A stretch of DNA of 64,000 nucleotides from G965197675 sp965197675. Its GTDB lineage: Bacteria > Chloroflexota > Dehalococcoidia > Plut-88900. Under the pieces are notes generated by a model. That model saw nothing but the letters and a program-made list of their open reading frames with translations. It searched no databases and was not told the origin of the DNA. Each line of letters starts with the position of its first letter. The stretch's first letter is position 1. The stretch covers positions 744,001-808,000 of the forward strand of contig OZ240221.1 of the NCBI GenBank assembly GCA_965197675.1, written 5' to 3'. The translations under genes and the position numbers were made by a program. Of this stretch, positions 23,514 to 32,349 are shown in pieces.

Positions 23514-24062
23514 TTGACAACGTCAACATCGAAAATCGTGGTTCTTAACCCAGTCGCACCCCCCTTAACTTCCAAGGGGGATATGGCTACCAGGCCAGAT
23601 AATCTCAGGGGGAAGGTGTTGGGGTGCCTATGGAACAACCGGGTCGGTGGAGACCGTATCTTGGAAGGTTTGGCCCAGTTGCTCACTGAGAAATATGAGC
23701 TGAGCGGAGTAGTCCACAAGAAAAAACGGTACATCGGAGAGCCATCGCCTAGCTATATCATCGAGGACCTGGCCTCGTCCTGCGATGTGGCAATCACCTC
23801 ATTAGGCAACTGAGGCTCGTGTATGTCGGCCCTTGCGGTCGATGCGATAACCCTGGAGAAGACGGGTATTCCCGTAGGCGCCATCGGCACCGAGACTTTG
23901 ATCAAGACAACGGGCCGCGCCATGGCAAGAGCTCACGGCTATCAGTCTTACCCCTTCGTTAGCGTGCCCCACTTCATAGAGCCCACCGACCAGGCTGTAC
24001 AGAGATCGATCGAGCTTGCGCTCCCCCAGGTGGAAAAGGTGCTACAGAAGAACGGAAGCTAG
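23514..24062 (+). CDS. UGSC-motif selenoprotein (in-frame UGA at codon 100)
   Basis: The frame from TTG 23514 (AAAGGAG upstream) reads KIVVLNPVAPP ... EDLASSCDVAITSLGN, then TGA at 23811-23813, then G-S-C-M-S-A-L-A-V-D-A-I-T-L-E-K-T-G-I-P ... in the same frame to TAG at 24060. The N-[U]-G-S-C motif is exactly that of the UGSC family, in which the first position is Cys or selenocysteine, so the TGA is read as Sec100 and the whole 182-residue protein is one gene. A hairpin TCGGCC-CTTGC-GGTCGA (23826-23842) places its loop 18 nt after the TGA, a fair SECIS candidate. U-x-x-C suggests a redox or thiol/selenol catalytic role together with the upstream trxB and partner gene. Confidence 0.88.
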
Positions 24063-24084
24063 TCTTGCCGGCACAAGCGCACAA

Positions 24085-24315
24085 ACTAAGGGGGGCTGGG
24101 GGGCCCAAGCACCACTTACCTCGGTGGAGTGGGTGGGAAAGACCACCCTTGCTATTCCTTGAACGGCATGAGTCTTTGCTTCAATAGACACGCCTCGCTA
24201 GTGATAGGCAAGTCCTTCTAATTGTCTTACCAGCCCATTCGCCCCGGGCCTGTCGGCCCTGCCTGCTGCAGGCAGGCGCCAACGAGGTTTATTTACCTAA
24301 GTGGGGAATCTAGGA
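24085..24315. repeat. Dispersed repeat, second type (copy 2)
   Basis: Matches 5320-5540 along nearly its whole length: CCACTTACCT ... GGGTGGGAAAGACCAC ... TTGCTTCAATAGACACGCCT ... CTTACCAGCCC ... CCAACGAGGTTTATTT. It also contains the inserted palindrome GCCTGCTGCAGGCAGGC at 24261-24277, shared with the other repeat type. No gene lies in 24063-24340. Confidence 0.65.
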
Positions 24316-24340
24316 GTCCTGAGGCCGCCTTGAGCTTTCT

Positions 24341-25525
24341 TTAAGTGATTATTGATTGCTTGACAGCCTCCAGGTGAGCCCTGACCTGCTGGAGGAATTG
24401 GATGGCTATCGCTCCATCCAAAATACGGTGATCGAAGGAGAGGCACAGGTTCATCATCGAGCGGACGACTATGTCGTCGTTGATCACTACGGGCCGCTTC
24501 ATCACCGCCTCGGACGTGATGATGGCTGCCTGACCCGGATTGATGAGGGGCATGCTCAACACCGACCCTAACGCTCCAGTGTTATTCACCGTGAAGGTTC
24601 CGCCTTGCACGTCCCCCATCTCTAGCTTGTTCTGGCGAGCCCTCTCCACCAGCCGGTGAATCTCCTTGGCCAGATCGGCGATAGTCTTTTGATCTGCCTT
24701 CTTTATCACCGGTACAATCAAACCCTCGTCTCGGGCGACGGCTATACCTATGTTTGCTTCTTTATGTAACATTACTCTGTCCTCTGTCCAGGATGAGTTG
24801 ACCAGTGGCTGCTCTTTGAAGGCGCTGCATACTGCTTGCACCATGAAAGGCAAATAAGTCAGGTTGATTCCCTCCTGCTCTCTAAACCTGTCCTTGGATG
24901 TCTGTACCACGGCGACAAGCTCTGAAACGTCGGCTTCGATCATAGTCCAAGCGTGGGGTATCTCCTGAGCGCTTTGCAACATCCGCTGGGCTATGGAGCG
25001 GCGGATGGGGCCGATACGAATCTCGTCCACTGTTACTGATGAACCGACTTTACTCCTCTCCACATACTCCAAAACATCGGCTTTGCTAACGCGTCCTCCG
25101 GCGCCTGTACCCTCGACTTTGCTCAAATCGACTCGGTGCTCTTGTGCCAGCTTCAGGACTAGTGGAGAGTATCGCTTGTCTCTCCTCGTGGGGGCCTTGG
25201 TAGTTTCAGGTGGAGCAGCCACATGGGCGGCCGAGGGGGCAGCTTCTATAGTGGAGCTTGGGGCCACCGGTTCTGCTGAAACCTCGCCCTCGGTCTCCAG
25301 CACCGCTAGTGGCGTCCCTATGGATACCGTCTTGCCTTCAGGAACCAATATCTCGGTGATCTGACCTGTAGCGGGTGAGGGAAGCTCAATGTTGACTTTG
25401 TCGGTGACGATCTCCGCCACTGATTCATATATCTCCACGCGGTCGCCGGGCTGCTTAAGCCACTTAGCTACAGTACCCTCCACCACCGTCTCCGCCACTT
25501 CAGGCATGATAACCGTTATCGACAT
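24341..25525 (-). CDS. 2-oxoacid dehydrogenase E2 component (dihydrolipoamide acyltransferase)
   Basis: 394 residues: one lipoyl domain (1-75) with the lipoylated lysine at Lys43 in VTDKVNIELPS, an Ala/Pro-rich linker (about 80-112), a peripheral-subunit-binding domain (about 115-150, SPLVLKLAQEHRVDLSKVEG), and the catalytic domain with His366 and Asp370 in FDHRILDGA. It transfers the acyl group from the E1 thiamine adduct to CoA. Overall architecture fits branched-chain or pyruvate/acetoin dehydrogenase complexes; which one cannot be settled. Downstream of E1 beta by 9 nt, same operon. No E3 gene is adjacent. Confidence 0.95.
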   Translation of the reverse strand: MSITVIMPEVAETVVEGTVAKWLKQPGDRVEIYESVAEIVTDKVNIELPSPATGQITEILVPEGKTVSIGTPLAVLETEGEVSAEPVAPSSTIEAAPSAAHVAAPPETTKAPTRRDKRYSPLVLKLAQEHRVDLSKVEGTGAGGRVSKADVLEYVERSKVGSSVTVDEIRIGPIRRSIAQRMLQSAQEIPHAWTMIEADVSELVAVVQTSKDRFREQEGINLTYLPFMVQAVCSAFKEQPLVNSSWTEDRVMLHKEANIGIAVARDEGLIVPVIKKADQKTIADLAKEIHRLVERARQNKLEMGDVQGGTFTVNNTGALGSVLSMPLINPGQAAIITSEAVMKRPVVINDDIVVRSMMNLCLSFDHRILDGAIAIQFLQQVRAHLEAVKQSIIT

Positions 25526-25534
25526 ACCTTCCCT

Positions 25535-26518
25535 CTAATAGGAGGCCAACTGGCGAAGAGAGGAGGCTATCTTGATGGGATCGGGTAGGCAGAAGTTTTC
25601 CATGATGGGGTTGAATGGCATAGAAGGGACATCGAGGGCAGCCACCCTCATAACGGGGCCATCCAGGTACTCGAAGGCTTCGGAGGCTAAGATGGCGGCT
25701 AGCTCGGCGCCGTAACCCATAGTGAGGTTATCCTCGTAGACTATCAACGCCTTATTAGTCTTTCGTACCGATGCCAAAACGGTCTCTTTGTCAATGGGAA
25801 GGAGGGTTCGCAAGTCCACCACCTCCACGCTGACAGATTCCTTCTCCATCTCGGCTGCCGCCTCCAATGCATGGTGGACCATCAGGCCATAGGTCAGCAG
25901 GGTTATATCCGACCCGTTCCGTTTGACATCAGCCTTACCCAATGGTATTAGGTACTCTTCTTCTGGGACATCCCCCTTGATGAGACGATAAGACCGCTTG
26001 TGTTCGAGGAAAATGACAGGGTCTTCATCTCGTATGCTGGATTTAAGGAGGCCCTTGGCGTCGAAAGGTGTAGAGGGGGCCACCACTTTCAGGCCTGGTA
26101 TATGGGCGAACTGGACCTCCACACTCTGAGAATGGTAAAGACCGCCGTGAACCCCGGCGCCGTATGGCGCTCTTACTACTATAGGGCATCCGAAGGCACC
26201 TGCCGAGCGATAGCGAAACTTGGCTGCCTCGTTGACTATCTGGTCATAGGCTGGGAATATGAAATCGGCGAACTGTACCTCGGCGATGGGTAGCATTCCG
26301 TGTACCGCCATCCCAATAGCTATGCCCACTATTGAGGTCTCTGCTAGAGGGGTATCTATTACTCTCTCGGCGCCGAACCTATCCAGGAATCCGTCTGAGG
26401 CACGGAAGACTCCTCCCAGTCTACCTACATCCTCACCCAACAGGACAACTCGTTCATCCTGCTCCATCTCGTCGGCCATTCCTTCTCGGATGGCCTCCAG
26501 CACCGTTTTCTCGGCCAT
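25535..26518 (-). CDS. 2-oxoacid dehydrogenase E1 component, beta subunit
   Basis: 327 residues of the TPP-enzyme beta subunit: REGMADEMEQDERVVLLGEDVG at the N-terminus, VRAPYGAGVHGGLYHSQSVE, and the C-terminal transketolase-C domain (EDNLTMGYGAELAAILA). The beta subunit supplies the catalytic Glu and binds the aminopyrimidine end of TPP. Flanked by E1 alpha (7 nt upstream) and E2 (9 nt downstream) in a tight operon that decarboxylates a pyruvate-like or branched-chain 2-oxoacid. Confidence 0.95.
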   Translation of the reverse strand: MAEKTVLEAIREGMADEMEQDERVVLLGEDVGRLGGVFRASDGFLDRFGAERVIDTPLAETSIVGIAIGMAVHGMLPIAEVQFADFIFPAYDQIVNEAAKFRYRSAGAFGCPIVVRAPYGAGVHGGLYHSQSVEVQFAHIPGLKVVAPSTPFDAKGLLKSSIRDEDPVIFLEHKRSYRLIKGDVPEEEYLIPLGKADVKRNGSDITLLTYGLMVHHALEAAAEMEKESVSVEVVDLRTLLPIDKETVLASVRKTNKALIVYEDNLTMGYGAELAAILASEAFEYLDGPVMRVAALDVPSMPFNPIMENFCLPDPIKIASSLRQLASY

Positions 26519-26525
26519 AAGCTCC

Positions 26526-27545
26526 TCAGCCGTTGGCGTAGATGTGGTCTAGAGCGTCCTCGGGAGTGGGATCTTCACTGGACTCGGCCTCGGTTACAGC
26601 GACATCCACGGCATGTTGCACTTCAGAGCGCAGCTTCTTGTCCTCTTTTGCCGTAATCAAGGAGGAATCGAGCAAAAAGCTTTGAAAACGAGGGATTGGA
26701 TCAAAGGCCCTTTCCTGCTCCAACTCCTCCTCCGTCCTGTAACGAGATTGGTCATCGTTGCTGCTGTGGGATGTAAACCTGTAAGTCTTGGCCTCTATAA
26801 GAGTAGGCCCCAGTCCTTCTCTGGCTCTTTGCGCGGCTTCTCTAGTGGCCTCGTAGACCTTGAGAACATCATTGCCATCCACAGTAATGCCCGAAGAGCC
26901 GTATCCATCGGCTTTAACGGCTATGCTCTCACTGGCCATTTGCTTGTCGAGAGGCACTGATACGGCTAGGCGATTGTTCTCGCAAAAGAAGATGACAGGT
27001 AGACGATGAATCCCAGCAAAGTTCATTGCCTCATGAAAATCCCCCTTGCTGGTGGCACCATCTCCAAAGTAGACGATTGTAACGGTGTCCTCATGCCTGT
27101 ACTTAGAGGCATACGCACTGCCGACGGCGTGGAGTATCTGAGTGGCGACGCAGCTGGAGCCGCTCACTATGTTCAAGTCCTTGCGACTGTAGTGGCCTGG
27201 CAGTTGTCGCCCCCCGCTGTAGGGGTCGGCGCGTTTCCCCAAGGCATGAAGGATGAGGTCTATGGGTGCTGAACCAGCGGCAATGGCTACTCCCAAATCA
27301 CGATAGTAGGGATAATAAACATCGACCCCTCGACGCATGGCATGAGCGCTGCCTATTTGCGCGGCTTCATGACCTTCGCAGGAGACCAGGAAATACACCT
27401 TGCCCTGCCGACCCAGCACCCATAATCGCTCTGAGACCGCTCTTGCCATCAGCATATCTCGATACATATCAGTGACCTGAGACTTGCTTAGGCCTAGGTC
27501 TTCCAGAGAATATGTGGCTGGGCCTGCCGTTTTAGCCTGAGCCAT
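26526..27545 (-). CDS. 2-oxoacid dehydrogenase E1 component, alpha subunit
   Basis: 339 residues with the TPP/Mg2+-binding motif Gly161-Asp-Gly163 ... Asn191 in YFGDGATSKGDFHEAMNFAG ... FFCENN. Other family marks: RDMLMARAVSERLWVLGRQG and HYSRKDLNIVSGSS. It starts the E1 alpha - E1 beta - E2 operon. Substrate is a 2-oxoacid, most plausibly branched-chain or pyruvate, based on family similarity only. Confidence 0.95.
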   Translation of the reverse strand: MAQAKTAGPATYSLEDLGLSKSQVTDMYRDMLMARAVSERLWVLGRQGKVYFLVSCEGHEAAQIGSAHAMRRGVDVYYPYYRDLGVAIAAGSAPIDLILHALGKRADPYSGGRQLPGHYSRKDLNIVSGSSCVATQILHAVGSAYASKYRHEDTVTIVYFGDGATSKGDFHEAMNFAGIHRLPVIFFCENNRLAVSVPLDKQMASESIAVKADGYGSSGITVDGNDVLKVYEATREAAQRAREGLGPTLIEAKTYRFTSHSSNDDQSRYRTEEELEQERAFDPIPRFQSFLLDSSLITAKEDKKLRSEVQHAVDVAVTEAESSEDPTPEDALDHIYANG

Positions 27546-27694
27546 GGGTGATTTCCCTCGAATTCAGGTTAGCACTCAACCAATGGATGGTCAATATAGT
27601 TCTGGAGCTAGTAGAGGGCACTGCGAGGCCCAGGAATCCCGCGTTTGCAGGTATAAGCTAAATGATTTATCCTTCCATAGCTTGCAGGGCAGCC

Positions 27695-28741
27695 ATGAAA
27701 GCAGTAGTTTTTGAAGGACACGGCGGTACGGAGGTGCTCCAGTACATGGATGTACCGGAACCTCAGATAGACGCTACAGAGGTGCTTATTCGAATTGAGG
27801 CCTCCGGCTGCAACTACAACGACATCTGGGCTCGCAGAGGTTTACCTGGTGTAGAGATAACCCTGCCCCACATCTCTGGCAGCGATGCCGCTGGCGAGGT
27901 GATAGAGGTCGGAAGTGAGGTCAATAGCGTCAAGGTAGGCGATCAGGTGATGGTGCATCCAGGCCTTAGCTGTCGCACCTGCGAGATGTGTACTAGTGGG
28001 CAGGAGTTCTTCTGCCGTAGATTCAGAATATGGGGATTTCAAACTGGTCCACTCGACGGCGGTCATGCTCAATATGCCAAACTGACCGAGGTAAATCTAA
28101 TCCCTAAGCCGACAGGCCTCAGTTTTGAGGAAGCCGCCTCTCTGCCTCTCATTCTTATGACTGTATGGAGAATGTTGGTGTCCCGCGCACATATCCAGGC
28201 AGGAGATCATGTTTTGATATGGGGTGGGGCTGGGGGTCTTGGCTCTATGGCCATACAGGTGTGCAACCTGTTCGGGGCCAAGGCTATCGCCGTGGTTAGC
28301 TCAGAGGAGAAGGCGAAATATGCCGCTGATTTGGGAGCATCCTGGTGCATCAACAGGACTACTCAGGATGTCACCAACGAGATCAAGAAAATCACCAATC
28401 GCAGGGGAGCAGATATAGTCTTCGAGCATACTGGCAAGGCCACCTGGAAGCAGAGCATCGCTGCTCTCAAACGGGGTGGATCCCTGGTGACTTGCGGGGC
28501 GACCAGCGGATTCATGGGTGAGACGGATATCAGATTCCTGTGGAATAAGCAAATGTCTTTTTACGGATCGCACATGGCCAGCAAGGGTGAGTTGCTCCAC
28601 GCTATGAAGTTCGTAGAGAGCGGTCAGATCAAACCCCTGGTGAATAGGGTGCTGCCCCTGAGGGATGCCGCCAAGGCCCAGAGCCTCATGGAAGAAGGCA
28701 AAGTCATGGGCAAGATAGTTCTGGTCCCTGAGCGCACCTAA
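27695..28741 (+). CDS. Zinc-type alcohol dehydrogenase/quinone reductase family (MDR) protein
   Basis: 348 residues of the medium-chain dehydrogenase/reductase superfamily: catalytic domain with ASGCNYNDIWARRG, HISGSDAAGEV, a four-Cys structural-zinc loop (CRTCEMCTSGQEFFC, about 99-113), and the NAD(P)-binding IWGGAGGLGSMAIQV. The catalytic-zinc Cys position is Asn (CNYND), so it resembles crotonyl-CoA-reductase or quinone-reductase-like members rather than zinc-catalytic alcohol dehydrogenases. The ATG at 27695 gives the family start MKAVVFEGHGG. A CitE-like gene follows 13 nt later. Confidence 0.9.
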   Translation: MKAVVFEGHGGTEVLQYMDVPEPQIDATEVLIRIEASGCNYNDIWARRGLPGVEITLPHISGSDAAGEVIEVGSEVNSVKVGDQVMVHPGLSCRTCEMCTSGQEFFCRRFRIWGFQTGPLDGGHAQYAKLTEVNLIPKPTGLSFEEAASLPLILMTVWRMLVSRAHIQAGDHVLIWGGAGGLGSMAIQVCNLFGAKAIAVVSSEEKAKYAADLGASWCINRTTQDVTNEIKKITNRRGADIVFEHTGKATWKQSIAALKRGGSLVTCGATSGFMGETDIRFLWNKQMSFYGSHMASKGELLHAMKFVESGQIKPLVNRVLPLRDAAKAQSLMEEGKVMGKIVLVPERT

Positions 28742-28754
28742 GGCAGAGTGGATA

Positions 28755-29636
28755 ATGACACCCCTATTGCGCAGCCTCCTTTTTGTGCCGGCCATCCGAG
28801 AGCGATTCATAGAGAAGGCCCCAGAAGCGGGTGCTGATCTCTTATGTCTTGACTTGGAGGACTCAGTACCCCAGGCAGAAAAGGCTAAAGGGAGAGAGAT
28901 GGCCCGGGAGGCGATATCCTACATGCCTCGTACCGGTTACCTGATGTGTGTAAGGGTTAACTCGGTGCAATCTGGTCTAGTAGAGGACGACCTGGATGCT
29001 GTAGTGAGTCCTAGACTGGATGTGATTAGCCTTCCCAAGTCAGATAGTCCAGAGATAGTTCAGGAAGTCGACGTTTATTTGGCTCGATTGGAGAAGGAGA
29101 GAGGACTGCCTGAGGGACAGATTAAGATAATCCCCTGGATAGAGACGGCCTTGGGACTTGTCAATGCGTACCGTACCTGTAGTGCCTCCCCCAGACTGAT
29201 CGGCGCTTCGGTAGGTGGTGAGGACCTGACCGCCGACCTGGGAATAGCTCGAACCAACCAGGGAAAAGAGATAGAGTATGCCAGATACGTCGTCGCTACG
29301 TCGGCCGCCGCGGCGGGGATCTTACCCCTGGATACGGTTTACATAGACTTCAAAGACCCGGAGGGATTGAGAGGGGATACCCTCTTCTCGAAGAGTATCG
29401 GATATAAGGGGAAGTTTTGCATCCATCCATCTCAGGTTGACCTGGTAAACGAGATATTTCAGCCCTCCAGTACGGAGATGGAGTACGCTCAAAAGGTGAA
29501 AGGGGCATACGAGGATGGCGCCTCTCGAGGTCAGGGTGCCGTCAATCTGGATGGAGTAATGGTAGACAAACCGGTCTACGAACGCGCTCTAGTAGTTTTG
29601 AGGCTGATGGAGCAGATCAAGAACAGTGCTAGTTGA
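28755..29636 (+). CDS. HpcH/HpaI aldolase / citrate lyase beta-like (CitE-like) protein
   Basis: 293 residues of the CitE-like lyase family: LFVPAIRERFIEKAPEAGADLLCLDLEDSVP at the N-terminus, KIIPWIETALGLVNAY with the Mg2+-binding Glu, GGEDLTADLG, and GKFCIHPSQVDLVNEIF at the C-terminus. Stand-alone CitE-like proteins cleave 3-hydroxyacyl-CoA thioesters such as malyl-CoA or citramalyl-CoA. Next to an MDR reductase in the same direction, so a carboxylic-acid/CoA pathway is likely. Confidence 0.92.
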   Translation: MTPLLRSLLFVPAIRERFIEKAPEAGADLLCLDLEDSVPQAEKAKGREMAREAISYMPRTGYLMCVRVNSVQSGLVEDDLDAVVSPRLDVISLPKSDSPEIVQEVDVYLARLEKERGLPEGQIKIIPWIETALGLVNAYRTCSASPRLIGASVGGEDLTADLGIARTNQGKEIEYARYVVATSAAAAGILPLDTVYIDFKDPEGLRGDTLFSKSIGYKGKFCIHPSQVDLVNEIFQPSSTEMEYAQKVKGAYEDGASRGQGAVNLDGVMVDKPVYERALVVLRLMEQIKNSAS

Positions 29637-29746
29637 CCATGGAGTTAACAACCAGTCCTAACGACTCTATGACTCTGCTAATTGGGGAGATGTTCTGGTA
29701 AAATGTATCTAGTAGCCTGTAGCTGTACGTGGCTTGGAGAGCATGA

Positions 29747-30337
29747 ATGATGGATGAGATACCCAGCGCCCTGGAAAGGGCCCTAGAAAAGGTAGAAAAG
29801 CTGGGCAAGGCTTCTCCTGAGGAGCTCCGCAATACGGAGTTGGTGGAAAGGGGTCAGAAGCTGGCGGCCCAGTATCTGAAAGGTGAGACTAGCCTTTTGG
29901 TTGAGATGAACAAGCATGACGAAGGGACCAGGGAACGGCTGGTCGAAGGCGCCCAGGAGATTCTCATCAGGAACATTGTGATGCCATCGGACGATATTGC
30001 GAAACGAGAAACCAAAAGCGCTATGGAGGGCTTGAAGCTGATTAAGCAGGATAAGGCCCGAATAGAGAACGTATTTAGCAAGATACGACAGCTCTTCAAT
30101 CACTATACCTCTCAAGGAGAGACGCAGAAGAAAGAAGCCTATGAGAACTTGAAGGTCCAGATGCAGGCTACTATGCGACAGACCGTGCAGCAACAGATGG
30201 GAGTATCTATGGATATGCCCAATATAGAGCAACATCCACAGTTTCAGGTGGAGTGGCGACGCATCCGAGGGCAGATGGATTCCCAATACTTAACGCATTT
30301 GAAAGAGTATAAAGAAGAGCTAGCTGCTATTTCCTGA
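29747..30337 (+). CDS. Conserved-looking hypothetical protein, helical
   Basis: 196 residues I do not recognise. It is highly charged and almost entirely helical, with probable coiled-coil stretches (ALERALEKVEKLGKASPEEL; QTQ-like KEAYENLKVQMQATMRQTVQ). No membrane segment or Cys. The following gene (24 nt on) is another unknown helical/alpha-beta protein, and the two are probably co-transcribed. Confidence 0.65.
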   Translation: MMDEIPSALERALEKVEKLGKASPEELRNTELVERGQKLAAQYLKGETSLLVEMNKHDEGTRERLVEGAQEILIRNIVMPSDDIAKRETKSAMEGLKLIKQDKARIENVFSKIRQLFNHYTSQGETQKKEAYENLKVQMQATMRQTVQQQMGVSMDMPNIEQHPQFQVEWRRIRGQMDSQYLTHLKEYKEELAAIS

Positions 30338-30361
30338 AACGACGCACAGAGGAAATTCTGA

Positions 30362-31051
30362 ATGGAGATAAGTGACGAGCAAATAGCGTATGCGATACAT
30401 AATACCGTAGTTCTAAGGCCGCCTCGTCAGACCTTGGCTACCTTCGGAAACACCAGCATACGATATTTCCTGCTTACTGAACCCTTGTACAAAGACCTTG
30501 TCAAAGGCCCCGAGGATACAGTAGTTAGAGAAGGTCGAGTGATCTCTCAGAAACCGAAAGTAGTTACGCCAGGCTATATGATCAAGCTGGAAGGATTTGG
30601 GGAGAACGCCCGTAAATACTTTCAGGAGATGATACGGGAAGCGGGTCCAGATGTGCCTGGTCTACTTTACCTCTATCGAAACGAGCACAAAGAGCTAAAC
30701 GTCGTATCCGGTAATGTGCCGTCTGTGTTGGAGAGAATAGAAAAAGATGTAGGGGATGATCCGTTGACGGCCATAATTCGCGGAGTCGACGAGATGTGGG
30801 ACGTATGTCTCCTCAAGTTTATCCACGACCTTACCGCTCAATCTCTCGAGGGCAATTTAAGGGAGCTGGGAAGCAGGGGGATGATGAATGTAGACCCATC
30901 CGGGGTTACCATTGATGCCCGGCGTCAAATAGAAGACCTCTTCCACGACGTGCACATGAAAAAAGAAGATCCTGATCGGCTTAAACGTGAGCTGGACCGG
31001 TGGGGTGTATTTCGCGAGTACGAAGACAGATTCCTGTCCCTCTTTTCCTGA
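30362..31051 (+). CDS. Hypothetical protein
   Basis: 229 residues, not recognised. N-terminal half is probably beta-rich (VVLRPPRQTLATFGNTSIRY, VVTPGYMIKLEGF); the C-terminal half is helical and charged. Codon use looks like the neighbouring core genes, so it is a genuine gene. Paired with the preceding unknown gene. Convergent with the DUF971 gene, 10 nt between stops. Confidence 0.65.
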   Translation: MEISDEQIAYAIHNTVVLRPPRQTLATFGNTSIRYFLLTEPLYKDLVKGPEDTVVREGRVISQKPKVVTPGYMIKLEGFGENARKYFQEMIREAGPDVPGLLYLYRNEHKELNVVSGNVPSVLERIEKDVGDDPLTAIIRGVDEMWDVCLLKFIHDLTAQSLEGNLRELGSRGMMNVDPSGVTIDARRQIEDLFHDVHMKKEDPDRLKRELDRWGVFREYEDRFLSLFS

Positions 31052-31061
31052 GAACTCGACA

Positions 31062-31385
31062 CTAGCTCTTCGATCGCTCCTCTATACACCTATCGCATTC
31101 ACAGAGTGAACTAAGCAGCTCGAAAGAGTAGATTCCCGTCTCGTGAGCGTCGCTCCATAGAACCTGGATGGCATATCTGCCTATCTCCATGAAGTCCAGC
31201 GCCTCTATGTCCTCCGGTATGCCAGAGGAATCCAGGATCCGTTTCCCCGTCCACTCATCTACGCAATGAGCGCAACGACACTCTCCCCTCAGACGCTTGA
31301 AGGGATAAATGCTATGGTGCTGGCCGTCCCAGTCTATAGCCAGCCCCTTCTCAGTGATCTCTATTGACTTAGGCTCTTTTATCAC
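31062..31385 (-). CDS. DUF971 protein (gamma-butyrobetaine hydroxylase-like N-terminal domain)
   Basis: 107 residues. SIEITEKGLAIDWDGQHHSIYPFKRLRGECRCAHC and AIQVLWSDAHETGIYSFELL are the family signatures, with two Cys clusters, C-R-C-A-H-C and C-E-C-D-R-C. Homologues occur alone in bacteria and as the N-terminal domain of butyrobetaine dioxygenases; a role in Fe-S cluster handling has been suggested for some. Follows the DNA glycosylase gene by 20 nt on the same strand. Confidence 0.9.
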   Translation of the reverse strand: MIKEPKSIEITEKGLAIDWDGQHHSIYPFKRLRGECRCAHCVDEWTGKRILDSSGIPEDIEALDFMEIGRYAIQVLWSDAHETGIYSFELLSSLCECDRCIEERSKS

Positions 31386-31405
31386 GCTTGGTTATCCTCA
31401 CACTA

Positions 31406-32215
31406 CTACTTTTGACAGTGACGGCAGAAGTTGGTCAGCCGCTGGTTGGCCTGCACCTGGCTTATTCGAGACTCGCACTTGGGACAGGGATAGTTGCCTT
31501 TACCGTGAATCCTCAAGAAATCTCGAAACTTCACGTCGATCTGGTCACCCATTCGTCGACTCACTATATCCGTGGCCTCGTTCAGCACCGATTGCATACT
31601 TTTATACAGGGCTTCTCTCTCATCCTGCGATAGGCTGCTGCGACGACGGTAAGGATGAATGCCGGACTCGTATAGAATCTCATCGGCGTAGGCATTCCCT
31701 ATACCGGCTAGAAAGACATCGTTGACCAGGATGTTTTTAACCTGCCCGTTGTGTCTTCGTAGCCTCTTTTCGAACACCTCCAAGGTCATTTCGGGATCCA
31801 GGGCCTCAGGCCCCATCTCCGAAAATTTCGGGATGATGTTCATCTGACCGTCGGCTACCAGATAGACCTTGCCCATCAGCTTGCTATCGTAGTAACGCAG
31901 TTCCTTCCTATTCACTAGGCCCAGAGTAAAGCAGGTCTTAGCGTGTTGTTTCGTGCTAGGATCGGTGTACTGAAGTCGGCCAGTGAGCATGGGATTGATA
32001 GCCAGTATGTGTTTAGACGAGAGGCTCAAGAGCAAGAACTTGCCTCTGCGCTTTGTTGCGGAGAAAGTGCTTCCCTCTAGGGTGCTTTTGAAGTCGGCGA
32101 GGGTGGGAAAGCGAATTACCAGCGGTTGCTTGGACTGAACCGAGGTAATCTTCACCCCTGGTAAAGTGTCGTTAAGAAACTCCTTGATATTCTCCAGGTC
32201 CGGTATCTCGGGCAC
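31406..32215 (-). CDS. Fpg/Nei family DNA glycosylase/AP lyase
   Basis: 269 residues with the family N-terminus M-P-E-I-P-D-L-E (Pro2 is the catalytic nucleophile after Met removal, Glu3 the general acid), a KRRGKFLLL strand with the conserved Lys, a helix-two-turn-helix (GIGNAYADEILYESGIHP), and a C-terminal zinc finger CPKC ... CRHC. It removes oxidised bases such as 8-oxoguanine or oxidised pyrimidines and nicks the strand. MutM versus Nei cannot be decided confidently, so no symbol is given. Confidence 0.93.
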   Translation of the reverse strand: MPEIPDLENIKEFLNDTLPGVKITSVQSKQPLVIRFPTLADFKSTLEGSTFSATKRRGKFLLLSLSSKHILAINPMLTGRLQYTDPSTKQHAKTCFTLGLVNRKELRYYDSKLMGKVYLVADGQMNIIPKFSEMGPEALDPEMTLEVFEKRLRRHNGQVKNILVNDVFLAGIGNAYADEILYESGIHPYRRRSSLSQDEREALYKSMQSVLNEATDIVSRRMGDQIDVKFRDFLRIHGKGNYPCPKCESRISQVQANQRLTNFCRHCQK

Positions 32216-32349
32216 AACAAGCTCCTCCAGGACTCATTATAGCTGATACCGGGGCATCACAAACTCTGTTGACACTCTTGTATCTATGACATAACCTACT
32301 CCACGCCTTCCACTTTTCTGTTTCGATAGTGCTCTATTAGGGACTTGGA

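Noticed and set aside
20293..24062. UGA read as Trp or Gly throughout the genome
   Set aside because: Many genes end in TGA without continuing homology, and both read-through cases give U-x-x-C at positions expected to be Cys, with a hairpin behind. Selenocysteine fits better.
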